Source: Atherix ibis
Lineage: Eukaryota > Arthropoda > Insecta > Diptera > Athericidae
Assembly: GCA_958298945.1 (NCBI GenBank)
Contig: OY282607.1
Coordinates: 29,892,500-29,956,499, forward strand
Reading direction: 5' to 3'
DNA: 64,000 bases
In this document: positions 21,173 through 34,000 of the stretch, in pieces
Position numbering within the stretch: position 1 is the stretch's first letter
How the letters are laid out: each line of letters starts with the position of its first letter
Translations under genes and position numbers: made by a program
The notes under the pieces: model-generated
Databases searched by the model: none
What the model was told of the DNA's origin: nothing
Seen by the model: the letters and a program-made list of their open reading frames with translations, nothing else

Positions 21173-24088
21173 TATTTATCTAACTAAGATTTATATAAAA
21201 TAATTAAAGTTTGTTAAGCAGCTATTAAACTATCAAATGTATAAGCTTGTATTTCCTTTAGAGCGAAAATAGGTTAGACCACATTTTTTGTTTGTTTGTT
21301 ATCGTTTTAAGGAGAAGAGTCACCATACACAGCATACAAGCGATCTTTGATTTCGCTGCGCGTTTTCCCTTCCAAAAAATCACCAAACGATATTGTTCTT
21401 TTCCCATTTTTGTGCAACCGACCGACACGCTCGCTTTCAAAGGCTCTCAAAACAAAACTAATGAAGGGAATCGACTGAAACTTTGACAGTAGGCTACTAA
21501 AAGAACGTACTGCACGATGGTAAATTTCTTTTGTGACAGCAGTTCAATCGGCCCGTGTGCTAAGTACTTGTTGAATGACCCACGTAATTGCTTAAATGTG
21601 AATTCTAGGCGCCGCGACACTACAGCCCATTTGGCGACTGGATGTCCTCAGCTGTATTCGAACTCGACTATGTCTGTTTACTATTCGCAAAACCTACTTG
21701 ATCGCGCAATACCAAAATAAGTTTGCAGAATATTTTTTCATCGAATTTGATAATTTTAATAATTTATACCATAGACGACATATTGCCACTATAAACACAG
21801 ATACAGTATAATGTTAGGGGAGCTATTGTTTTTTTTTTTGCGGATATTTTTCCAATCCAAACAAGTTGTAATTTATGAGTACGCATTTTACGAATATATT
21901 TTTGCAGAAAAAACAATTTATTTTATTGTCGATATTTTATCATAAAAAATTTCGTTTATCATAATCGTTATTAATTTTACCATTTTTTAGTTTTTGTTTT
22001 TGTATGAAAACTTGATTAAACTGGATTTATTTAGCATATAAATTGTTAGTAATATAATTAATTCACATATGATTCATAATATATCTGTCGGCTTTTGAAC
22101 TTATAAGATTTTGTGAATTTATGAATCATACACTAATGGTCTATGCTTAAAAAATATAGGTGGAAGTTATCTTTTTTGAACTAATTAATGAGGCACATTT
22201 CTAGGACTCAGTAAGTAGATCTTTTATGGCCGGTATATGTGTACATATTTACGAATATAAAATAAACTTTGATTTCGACTTTGTTTCAAAATTAAGTTGA
22301 ATACTACTAATTTTAAGTAATTCTTAAATTTTTCTATAGAATTTTTAAAATAGAAAAGAAACTTTAACTTTTTCGACAAATTCCAACATTTATAATACAA
22401 TACATAAAAAGAAGTAATCTTAAGAATATTTTTTTTATTTATAAGAGGTTTCATGATTTTGAATAACTGAGAGAAATTCTCAAGTTTTTCCCATTCTTTA
22501 TTGAAATGAATTCCTGTATAAAATTCAGTGCAAAGTTTTGTATTCAGACGCCAATTAGTCCATTATTCCATTATAAGGTAATTCGTTGATTCACATTATA
22601 AGGTATGCTCCACTGTTAATAAGATGCCGAAACCGGCTCTTAACCAGCTCTTATTTTTATGTATTTTGGTTGATTTTATTCAAAACAAAACAACTAACTA
22701 TGCCAAGGTAATCAAAATCGCATTAAGGCAATAGCTTTTATCGAATTCATATCGCATCAGCCACTAAGTTTGTTGGTACGGACTGATCCAAAGAATCAAT
22801 TTACAAAATCAAAACAGAAATTCTCAAATGCACAACATTTCAGAATTTCAAATACTAAATAAAATAAAATAAAAAATTTATAACTGATTTGTGGATTATT
22901 GATAATTTTAATGAATTCACGTAGTTTTTCAGGTGTCCAATCATACTGGGAATAAATGGAAATGTAAATTTTTAATCGAAAATAAAATTGCCGCTGTTTT
23001 GATATAAAAATTTTGCTTCTTCCATGATTTTTTATTCCCCAAATTTTATGAGTATTATTCTCAGTTTTCATATGTTCGGCGAAATATTCCTTTAACCTCG
23101 ATTGGATTCGATTTTATAAAATGCCACCTCTAATAACGTATACCATACCAAATTGAAAATTACCTTTGGTTATGATTATAATTTGTTCTTTCAGTTGTTC
23201 GTCAAATTTACTTGTACTTGTCGGAAAAGGAACTCTTTTATTGTATTGTATTTGCAAATTCAAAAGAATGGACCCATTCCAAAAATTTTAGTTCGAATTT
23301 GTTTTTGGCTAAATTATTATTCAGAATGACCCTATAATCAGCGCCCAGGTTGTGGTCGTCTTATTGCAAGGAATACCGAGAATATCTGCCTTTGTAAGAG
23401 TTCATCTTTTTACTGGTCAAAAATAAGACGTAAAATATTCTGGAACGTTTCGATTTTTCATAAATTATGCGAATTATTATGATTTCTTCCACTCAACAAG
23501 AGTAATTCGATATGGTTTTTGTTCAAAGAAAATTACAGTGCAAAGGTTAAGAGATTTTTTTTTTGGAAATATATTTTTTGAACGATTATATCTTTAGGTG
23601 TGTTTTTTAAGATATAAAAAATCAATTAGGTTTTTATGGTCTTATGACTCGTGCTTATTTTTCTTTTGAAAATTCCATAAATTTATTAGAATAATTTAAA
23701 AATGAATCAATATTTAACGAAATTTTACTTTACCTAGATTATTTTATCCCTTTTAGACTACTTTTAATAAAAAAAATTATAATTTCTATTTTCAGATTCG
23801 CTTAAATAATGCTACTTTTGCCAACTGAAAATGTGTAATTTTTTATGTGGAATTCTCGAGCTGCATATATTCTATGATATCGTTTAGAAAAGGTAATACA
23901 ATAATAATTTTATTTTCATGTTGTACAATTACTCAAATATACAAAAAATTGTATTATATGATAAGTAAGTGATAAATATATAAAATAAATCCGATATCAT
24001 AATAAGAAAAAATACGAGTATTATATCTTGAAAAAGGAAAAAAAAACGGTTAGACTACTTGAATAATTAAATCAAGACAAACCGACCG
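21173..24088. other. Intergenic DNA, no gene recognised
   Basis: From 21280 to 21720 the sequence is somewhat richer in C+G with short open frames (60 to 67 codons) on both strands, none with a known domain. From 21730 onward it is strongly A+T-rich. A partial match to the mauritiana-like TIR (TGTATAAGCTT at 21238) is too short to count. Confidence 0.42.
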
Positions 24089-24089
24089 C

Positions 24090-24450
24090 ATTCTGCAAAA
24101 AAAAATGTCTATTCTATCATGACACATTCATCGACAATTTCAACAGAAAAATTTGTGATATAACAAAATTACGGAAATCACCATATTCTCTAGATTCGGC
24201 TTCCTGCGACTTTTTTTTTGTTTTCAAAAACATCAATAAATAAATGGCTTGGTCGAAAGAAATTTACGGACAATTCTCAAGTTATAAGCGAAACTGAAGC
24301 CTATTTTGCAGAGCTACAAGTTTAGTATAAAAAAATTAGAATATCATTGGATAAAGTATATTAAGCTACTATATTTAAAAATAAATTAATTTTTCTCTAT
24401 ATAAATTTATGTTCTGTTGTATTTATCATTGACTTATCATACTGACCGCG
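24090..24450 (+). mobile_element. Mariner 3' fragment, irritans-like
   Basis: The last third of a mariner. On + the transposase reads HDTFIDNF-like residues, PYSLDSASCDFFFVF with the third catalytic Asp (24208-24210), then KWLGRKKFTDNSQ and VISETEAYFAELQV, then YKKIRISLDKVY near the C-terminus. Frames shift and stops occur. The right end at about 24450 is an inverted TIR whose reverse complement starts GCGGTCAGTATGATAAGTCA, followed by a TA. The same TIR type occurs at 29739 and 50894. The 5' two-thirds are missing. Confidence 0.8.
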
Positions 24451-24452
24451 TA

Positions 24453-27400
24453 GAATCTATAAAAAAAGCTTATCGAAAAAATTGTCTATCATTTCATTTT
24501 ACGTTAAAAGGATTATAGAATTTTTATTATAATTTAAAAAAAAAACTATTTTCTAAATTACTTATAATAATTAAAATAAAGATTTCAACTCCATTATCAT
24601 AAAAGCTCCTTTCATTTAATGGATCCGATATTAATGGATTTTTAATAAAATAGAATATTTTTGATAATAACATACATACAAATAAAAAAAATGATAGAAA
24701 ATTGGTATTTTTTAATTTTTTAATTTATAAAATTTGAAATAAGTTTAAAGATAGAAGAAGACATAATCAATATTTTATCTAAGTTTTATATCGTAAAAAT
24801 CTTTTGACATCTTAAAAGCTTTTTTCACTAAATACGAGTAATCAACATAAATTTCTTCAAAGACAGATAATAAATATCAAAATGCTAAATATTCTATTTA
24901 TTTATAAATCTTTAACTAAATGTACATTCAAATTACAATAGCTGAATAGGTAGAAAAAATGTAAATTATTAAGAAAGAACTATTTCTACATTATTAATTT
25001 TTATTATTTTATGGAATTTGTATTAGAACGTGTTTTTCTTCTAGGATATTGGTTAAACTTAAAAAATAAATTAAACGTTTTCTTATTTCATTGCTTATTT
25101 GTAAAAGAGATATTTTTAGTTAGTTACTAATCGAAAATTTGGGTTTTTTATTATTTAAGTTTATAAATCGAAAGAATAAATTGTCCTCCCGGTTTTGATT
25201 TGGGATAAATTTTTAACAGATCTATTTTCAAATCTCCAAAGTTAATATTGTATTTTCTAAAATAGACCAATGTTAAATCTAATAAATTAATTTAAATCTA
25301 TTCTTTTATAAAAAGTCCTTAATTTTTAATGCCAAAAAATAATGGAAAAAATATTTTTTACGAAAAAGTTACTGAAAAAAATTATTTCTCATTTTAACAA
25401 TAATTAAAAGCATCTAATTTTAGACACTTCAAAAATAAGTATTTCAAAATACAAATATTTGAAAGTTGAAAAATTATTTTTAGCAAAAAAATAATAAAAT
25501 ACTAAAAAGTAATTTATTATTATTATTATATAGATTTGTATTCGCAGATACATAAACTGCTGCAGGAATTTTTTGTAACAATTATTTAAGAAAAACTAAA
25601 TGAAAAATATGAAAATAAAAACCATTTTCTATAATCATAAAACTTATCTTTAAATAAGACCTTAAATACTTTCACCCATCATTTAGGTGGGATTCTTAAA
25701 TATCTAAAACTAAAAAGATATGAAAAAATTCAGCACAAAACGAATGACACCGAACTAAGTAAAAGTTAGAAAAGAAATTCCGGTTCCATAGTGAACTGGT
25801 ATAAAATCGTTCACATTCGGTATTATTGTGAATTGAAATTTCCCCAGTGTTTGCATCGAGTTAGGCGTTCGAAATATTCCCCTCCCAAAAGTGGAGATTG
25901 AGAATTTTCTGATCTGTTGGGGAATGGATTTAGTATGTGGTTCCCCTTCGACTATCATCTTTTGAGAGAAACGGATTCCGAACCAAATACTCTACGACGG
26001 TAGGTTCTGTGCACAATGAAATAAAGGACGAAGACGGAAATTCAGAGTGGGTGCGCGTGTGCACGCATTTTCCATCCTTTGCTCTACGTTTCCAAATTGA
26101 AAACAATGTGAGAATTTACGGCATACGCACAAAAGTCCTTTACATCCTTTGCCAACGAGCACCGTCACGATTTATATCAGTTGTGGTTCGACTTTCACGC
26201 GGGTAAGGAGGGAATATCTCGCGGGAATTTTTTTCCTTTCGCTCAAGTGTCGGGAACTTAAGACGGTCTTCATTCTTAAACGAAAATCAACAAGAAAAAA
26301 CGATCAGAGAAAAAGTAATGAATGTGCGAACATCTGTCCAGCAACCGGCCTGAGACTAATGAACTCGCACCACAGGTGAACATCGCTTACGTTTTCTGTT
26401 TCTAGAAAAATTTTGCATATCAGAAGGCGATATTTTTGTCAACTTATGGTGCTCCTATAGTTCGACTTTATGAATTTTTCTAGCATATTTACGGAAAAAT
26501 GTAGAATTAAAAAAGAAAATTTTTTCGAAATTTTGTACGTGCAAATAATTCGAAAAATAAATGTGATTTGAAAAAAAAATTTCCTCCTACAAGAGTTAAA
26601 TAGATTATATTGTATGCCAGGAACTAACAATTTAGCGTGTTTTTGTGATAAAATTCCAATTAGCAGGTGGCACTTAAAAATTTCAATAATTTTGCTATGG
26701 GCAAGTGGAACATTCTATGTGTTATTGTGAATTTTAATGCAAAGTTTGTGCCGCTCACACGTTGTATAAATCATCCAGGAACATGTTAATAAAGATAAGA
26801 TTTGAATTTTAAATAAATCCAGGAATCATCAATTCTCTATTGTCAACATTATCCTCCATGTGAGTAAACAAAAATCAATATTTTATCAATTTCATTACAT
26901 AAACCGCAAAAATTTAACATACCGAATACTTTGTTAATTTGTCTACTTTAATAATAAGTGAATAATATTAATCGATAGCTATTAAGGAATCCAACCCAGT
27001 TATTGCTTCAAAAATAATATCAATAAAAACAATTTCTGCAAAAAAAATAGTTAATAGAAAATAATTTTTGAATTTTCCAAAGTGTTTTCAGATTACTTGC
27101 GATAAAATGTTAAAAAATTTGAATAAGTCGAATTTTTGTAGTGAAATTTGTTTTGGTAAAAGTTATTATTTGAAATTATAGGGTTTAGGTAAAAAAAAAC
27201 TAACGAAAGCTAGTGGAAACGAATATTTTCTATTTATTAGTCAAAGTTGAATTGAATATGTTCAGGATGCTTGAAACATAATTAAATGCATAATGAGAGA
27301 GTAGAATCATCGTTGCAGCCACTTAAAAAGGATTTTGAATATTCATGGAAAATGAGCAACTTTGTGGCACTTTAGGGACAACGTATCTCATCGCAATTTC

Positions 27401-29737
27401 CTATTTACCATCAATTTTTCCTCAAACTCAACATTTTACCATATTAACCATGAAACTATGAGGTTCGTCGTCGACAGGACTCGAGTATATTTGCTCTTAT
27501 ATGGTTCAGTTTAAATTACACTTGTTTCGTGGTAAATACTCATACTTAATATTGTTTGAAAATGAGCAGTGTTAAAAGTTTTTCCGAGTTCCAATTTAAT
27601 AAACCCATTCCATTTAGTAGTATTCTTGTATGAGTGGTAAGGTGAATTTTCACACGGTCGTATCCATTTTATGTATAGTGAATGGGCGGCATATTCTCAT
27701 TTACTGCCTTTCATAGTATTTATCCTTTTAACAAAAGCCTGCCCGAAAATAATCTATTCTTGAATGGGAAATTGAGCTGTAGCTTATAGCCCCTAGCCTC
27801 GATAGCCTATAGACTTGTTTGTTGATAATCGCAATTCACTCTCATAAGTGTCAGGATAGCGTTTTCAGGAATAGTTGAAGTAGTATTGGAGGTGACAATA
27901 AACGTTACTAAAAGTGTGAAACCAATTCTGGAATATTGCATCGTTAAGTATGCAAATTTGCTTTGTTTCCTCCATTCTGGTCGTTGTTGCCCTAATACAG
28001 TCGAGTCCTTTTCCTTTCAAGGATGAGTATCTGAACGACTACTCTTAAGGTTTTATGGACTATTTTCGAAGTAGTTCAATGATCAAGATGTAAATTAATT
28101 CAAATCGTTTGTAAAGGAGTTTGTATCGATGCCGTTTTTGTATCTTTTCAGAATTTCTATTTTTAAAGAAATTTCCAATCAACTTTTTACATAAAATAGA
28201 CTTTTTAGTGATTTAACTTTTCATTGAAATAGATACTTTTCAGCAGGTCATAAAATTTACTATCTCAAAACAGAAACTTTTAATTGTTTGCTGATTTATT
28301 GAATAAATAAAATTTCGTTTTTATCCCTTTTTTCATAAAGCTAACTATGTCACCTTTAAGGATAAACATTTCTAAACTATTTCACTAAAGCTTTTCACTT
28401 TTATATCTGATCGAAGACTGCAGAATTATATCGAACCTCAGAATAGAAAATTAATTCAATCTATTAGACAACAATAAACCTCACGTTAATGTGAGAATAT
28501 CGTGTACATACTGTCCGATAGTAGGAACTTATTACAATAGAGGGATCCTTATGAATGTACAAATATCCGAAATGTGTTATTGACAGCAAAAAATTCACAT
28601 TAGCAAATAATCTTAAATACTATTCCTTCTAATGGATCCGTCAAGTGATTTATGAGCTTATTTATTGCGGCTACTCGATTTATTTGCGAATTCCTTTTGT
28701 TCTCCCTTAAGCGATGATCCGTAAACAGTAACTATTCATTAACAGCAACTCGATAACTAATTAAAGCCATAAAAGGTAAACTGAACTATTTAAAAAAAAA
28801 AACTATTCAAGATTTGGAGAATAGTTCCAGCAACACTAAAAAAATTACCAAAAACCAACAATAATTTTATAAGAATTATAAAAATTCTCTATCTATCGCA
28901 GGTATTAAGTTACGGTCTTCTATTGAATATGTTAATAATTAACTTGATTGGAAGGTAGTTTCATTATTGATATTTGCATAAAATTCCCGAGATAAAAACT
29001 TGGTAGCTTTTTATTTTATGAAAACGGAAATAGGTGGTCCACATTAAAATTAACTCCACTTAAGTAAATTTTTTTATATTTGTTTACTTCTATTTTTTTT
29101 TTGTGTGTGTGAAGTTATCGTACTTTAATTTTATATTTATAGGCTTATATTGTGATAAAATCAAAGAGATGGGATTGGCATTAAATTATTATTATTATTA
29201 TTATTATTATGTACAATATTTGCTGAAAAAGATGGGACTGCTGATTTTTATGGGAAATTTTCAGAAAGCTTTTTAATTCGTGACTATCTCATCAAATAAA
29301 AACAAATACTCATTTTAGTTCTTTTCTTTTAAAAATTATGTAAATACAATATTTATATTTTGATGATTTTCTAAATAATTAATGAGAAAATTTGATAGCC
29401 TCCTAATAACTTTTAAACTAATCAAAATATAATTTTTATATAAACTTTATGAGTAAAACGAAAACTATTTTAGATATGAGAGACCGCTAGTATTTTATTG
29501 TAGATAAGAAATCTATAATTTTTTGGGTAGTTATGAATTCTTTTCTTTTAATTGTCGATTATCCTATTTACATAATCCTTTTTTTAAATGAACTTTCCTA
29601 TTTAACTAATTCGAGTAATACTAATCTACTCTTTAAAAGGCAATGTCCTCAAGATTTATGGATCTTTCAATTTGACTCTTAGCTACTTTTTATAAAATGC
29701 ATACTCAAAAAGAATATCTCTAGTACTAACAAGTAAT
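24453..29737. other. Long A+T-rich stretch; C+G-richer island at 25.8-26.4 kb
   Basis: No gene is recognised. Between about 25780 and 26390 the composition changes sharply (many CpG, fewer homopolymers). Two good-looking splice donors occur on + (GCGG|GTAAGG at about 26202 and ACAG|GTGAAC at about 26377), so this may be a non-coding first exon or promoter of a gene outside what I can see. No protein motif supports that. An (ATT)n microsatellite of about nine units lies at 29185-29210 and a shorter one near 25512-25530. Confidence 0.4.
29185..29210. repeat. (ATT)n microsatellite
   Basis: An uninterrupted run of about 8.7 ATT units. Confidence 0.9.
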
Positions 29738-29738
29738 A

Positions 29739-31002
29739 CGAGGGTTATATGATAAATATCTGGCCTTGACGAGAAAGGAATATTCATTTTATTTTTCCAC
29801 ATATTCTCCATTTAGGTTAATACACTGAGTACAAAATTTTCGTTTTTATTTTACCATATCCCTCCCTCTCTTCCAAATAGGCGTCTGTTTCAACAATAAC
29901 CTACTTATTTGATACATATATTTTCGCTGAGCCATTTTTTTCAGATTCGGAAATAGGAAATAAGGGCTGCGAGTTAGATCAGGCGAATATCGTGGATGTG
30001 GAAGCAATTCGTACTCTAGCCTATGAAATTTTACCATGGCGATATCATTAGTGTGCACGCGTACACTGTATTAATGAAAGACAATTTTTTTCTTCGCCAA
30101 ATACGGTTATTTTTTCTTGATTTTATTATTAAAATGGTGTGATAATTCTATATAATACTGCCCTAATATCATTTTTCCTTTTTCAAGATACTCGATGAAA
30201 ATTATACTATGTGCGTCCCAGAAAATAGTTGTCAAAATCTTTCCCGTCAATAGAATCATTTCTGCCATCTTTGGTTCACGTTCGCTGGTAGAAGTCCAGT
30301 GTTTTGACTGAATTTTGGTTTCTGGTATATGATGGTGAATCCTTGTTTCGTCAACAGTTATGAATCGATACAAAAATTGATTTGGATTACTGAAAATTTC
30401 ATTAATAAAATGTACAAACACTTTGTTGTAGTTGTTATACGAATACACTTTTGATCAGATATTAGCAAACGCTGCAGCCATGTTACTGACAGCATTATCA
30501 TACTCAAAATTTTATGTAAAATGTTGCCTGTGCGTTCTTTCAAGATGTTTATCATTTCAGCTATCTCATACACTTTAATACAATTGTTTTAAAAAATAAT
30601 ATCATGAATTTTATTAATTATATATTCTGTGGTGAGCTAAATTGGGCGTCCTGAGCGCTCAGCGTCATTTGTGCTCGTACGAACACGACAGAATTCTGTA
30701 AAACCACACCTGTATAATTCCATACGATGATCAGGAGTTCCTATTATAATTTTAAGATATTATTTTTTCCTCAAAAATAGTGTTGTTAGAATACCCGAAA
30801 TAAGCTTTTTTCCACATTAATAATAAAATACAAACCTGGTCTCTTTTCAATGGCTATTAAAATTAAACTAATGAACAAATGTTCATGAAAATTTGTACGG
30901 CGACCTTTTTAAATTACCAAATTGAATAAATAATATCATTTTATTGATATCAACTACATTTCTTTCATTTATCATTAACTTATTATATTGCCTATATATT
31001 TC
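29739..31002 (-). mobile_element. Near full-length degenerate mariner, irritans-like
   Basis: The left end (3' TIR of a minus-strand element) starts ACGAGGGTTATATGATAAAT. The probable 5' TIR lies at about 30970-31002; its reverse complement GGCAATATAATAAGTTAATG resembles the 3' TIR of the copy at 24450 (CAGTATGATAAGTCAATGAT). The implied length, about 1.26 kb, is right for a mariner. Between them a transposase reads on - with several breaks. The 5' TIR end is blurred by a 39-bp tandem duplication (30976-31053), so the right boundary is approximate. Confidence 0.8.
29846..30820 (-). pseudogene. Mariner transposase, irritans-like, multiply broken
   Basis: From the right: a start region near 30815, then remnants of the first HTH and of the linker (SAQDAQFSSPQNI). 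VYEIAEMINILKERTGNILH forms the second HTH, then WLQRLLISDQK. The catalytic domain opens with RFITVDETRIHHHIPETK (first Asp), followed by GKILTTIFWDAHSIIFIEYL and EKGKMILGQYY. The second Asp block is damaged, reading MHTNDIAMVK in place of an HDNAxxH motif. The last Asp block reads HPRYSPDLTRSPYFLFPNLK, in which the expected D is replaced by Y. At least two frame changes and the lost Asp show that it is dead. Confidence 0.85.
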
Positions 31003-31053
31003 CTTCAACATGATTAACTTATTATATTGCCTATGTATTTCCTTCAACATAAA
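30976..31053. repeat. 39-bp tandem duplication at a mariner end
   Basis: ATTAACTTATTATATTGCCT starts at 30976 and again at 31015; the two 39-bp copies differ at only a couple of positions. It overlaps the presumed 5' TIR of the adjacent mariner. Confidence 0.85.
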
Positions 31054-31054
31054 T

Positions 31055-34000
31055 CAATTGTTAGAATGATCCTATCCAAAAAGTTTTGAATATTTGTTTA
31101 AAAAAAATTCTGGTGGGCCCATCAATATAGAATAAACACTGATTTTATCACTATCTTATTATGGCTGTGATCCTTTGAGTAAACTTAGGTACTCTAGACT
31201 TGTGTATGTAGTATCTTTTGAAAACAGCCAGACGTTTACCAACGACTAACAAAATCTAGGTGTTTATAATCTAATTTATAATTTCTAATAAATTTATTTG
31301 ACCAAAATTTAACTATTTTTTTGGTACATATTTAAAATTATATAAGCAACGGACCTTTTTAATAAACGATGACCTAAAAATATATCAAAATCTTTAAAAG
31401 ATTTAATAAAAAAATTCTAAAACAAAATACCAATCCATATTTTATATAGAAGAATAGCCATAAGATCAGAAAGTTTTTTTAATTAATAGTAATTCATTTA
31501 GTATTATTTCGCAGGATAATATAAACTTTTTTCTATTGAAAACAATTCAAACAAAATTTCCCATTAACTTTTCTCAAAGTTTAAATTTCAGTTTACATTT
31601 TCTTACACAAATTGAATTAGTCTCATTAATACTTCAGTTCATTTGCTAGATTTTTATATCTTTGATGTCATCTTTTTTTTTTACAGAAAATTTATTTAAT
31701 AATTAAAGAAATATTGAAAAGGGAGATTTTGTTGGAAAATTGAAATAATTTCCCATTACTTTTTCTTTTGATTAAAAAATTATTAAAAAAAGGAAACTTT
31801 ATTCAGTCACGTGCATTTGAAATTAACCAAAAATAAATGAAAGCAACGAACTAACATTTATGAAAGAGAAAACTCCTACTTAATGATCAGGTTCAGTTTT
31901 TTTTTTTATAGCCGAACTTTTTCTACAATTTCTTAAAATGTCTTTCATACGTTTGATGGCAGCACTCCACTCATCAATTAGAATCGTTGGCAATAATGTT
32001 AAGTGCCACGGTTACAGGATTTTATTATGCAGGAAGAGGCAACAAGGCGGCATCTAATACAACAGCGTGTAAATGAAAATTAAAATTCATTTGAAAAGTG
32101 TTTGCAGCTATTCTCCCTTAGTTTTTCTACTCTCCCCCCCCCCCCTCCACTGCTTACAGAATTCTGAAGTACACGATAGCAAGGGTAATATGGATATGGG
32201 AAAGAGGAGGCTTGATTTAAATACTCAGCGACCAAAAACAATATGTACAAATGTTGAAATAGTAACAACCAAATAATAATAATAGAAAAAAAATACGAAT
32301 AGCAGCAAGAAAATCTAGCTGCTTAAATATTGGCAAAAGTAATAACAGCGATTTCCTTTTAAATCGTTTTATATCCTGTTAAGACGAGTCGTAAAAAGTT
32401 TCTCTTCAATCTGACAGCGGCTGTAGCACAATTTTCACTCCCTCGATTTGCGTCCGCGAAGGTGTTTTTGCTATTAGTTTGCCGGTTTTTGTCTGCGTTT
32501 CCACTCAGTATCATTTTCAGACGCATTTGCACATACTTAGGGCCATTCCAGGACATTTTCCTTTAAACTCCAACTTGAATAAGGTAGCAAAAGAAAACGG
32601 TGTGTACAGTAATCGACAAGAGAGCAGTGCAAGCCAGTAAGTGGGTGGCAGCAAATATAGGCGCAAGTATACTATGGGGAGTAGTATGACTGCAAAAACA
32701 AAACAATTGTTCCAAGGATAATCTGTAAAAAAAAACAGCGAAAACCGGAGATACACTGTCATTATCATCATTTGACGCGCACAACATCTTCACTGTCATT
32801 GTTGTTACAATGACGACATCGTCCTGACAGTATCCTTTACAAGTTTTGGCGGCACAAGAATAACCGCCGAGAAGTTAAATAAAACCTTACACCGCCCACG
32901 CGAGGGTTTGATGGCACACGCCATCACCAAAAGGACTTTTTCCTTGCACCACCAATCCAGGGGTCCGAAGGATGCTGCCGGCAAGTGTGTACAAAATGTG
33001 TCACACTTGTTATTTATGGACTCTGTTATTACGGAAAGCGATGTTTTCTCTTCTCTGCAAACGTCAAACAGCTTCAAATAAAAGTTTTTCGTTTTTTCCC
33101 AGAGTACTCTTAATATTGTTTTTTTTTGTATTTTGTATTTTGTGCTTTCATAAAATTTATTATAAACGAAAGAAAGACAAAAATTAAATAAAAAATAAAG
33201 AAGAGAACATAAACAACATGAATGGTACTTGAAAATATTCATAAAAATTGTGTGAGAAATTATTGAGATCATCTAATCTTAATAAATTTTTAATGAATTT
33301 TTCTTCAAAAAAAAAAAAAAAAAATAAAGTACAACGAGGGTAGTTGCGTTAAAAGTTAAATAAAAATAATTTTTCTGTCAATGGAAAGATGGGAGTTGCT
33401 TGAGAGGAATCGTAAAACAAATAGAATTGTGGGGATTCTAAACCTTATGTTTTGAAACATTTTTAATTAAAATTTCCTATTTTTTTTTTGCTCGCTTGTA
33501 TAAACTCCAAGGGTGCTTGCCGAAACTGGATGATGATTAATGGGACCAAATGAATTCATTATAACTTTTTAACCACCCTGCTGTCAACCCCAAAGGTGTT
33601 AAGCTGTCAAAAATGGGAAACACCCATTGTTGAATTGATTTCACTCATTTTTATTTCTGGCTTATTTCTTCTAAAGGAATAAATATTTATGGTTGAGAAA
33701 ATTTTTAGATTATTTCTTTTTTTCTCAATTTGATAAATGCTCTACTCAACAGGGTAATATGTTACATAGTCCTTGGCGGTATATATCAAAGAGAACATAT
33801 TGATTTACTCAATATTTGGAAGAAAATAAAAGAATTTAATGATGAAATCTTGAGAAAAATCAAAAAAACTTAATTTTTATATAACCAAGTACGCGTGTGA
33901 TTAAGAATGTTTTTAATGATCAGTTTTATAGCCTTCCAGCTCTCAAGGTATAGCCTTCTAGATATAGAAATTACCTAAGTATATAATATAATTGGTCCTG

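Noticed and set aside
21236..21250. Possible third mauritiana-like mariner end (TGTATAAGCTT)
   Set aside because: Only about 11 bases match, the following TIR bases differ, and no TA-flanked partner end exists nearby.
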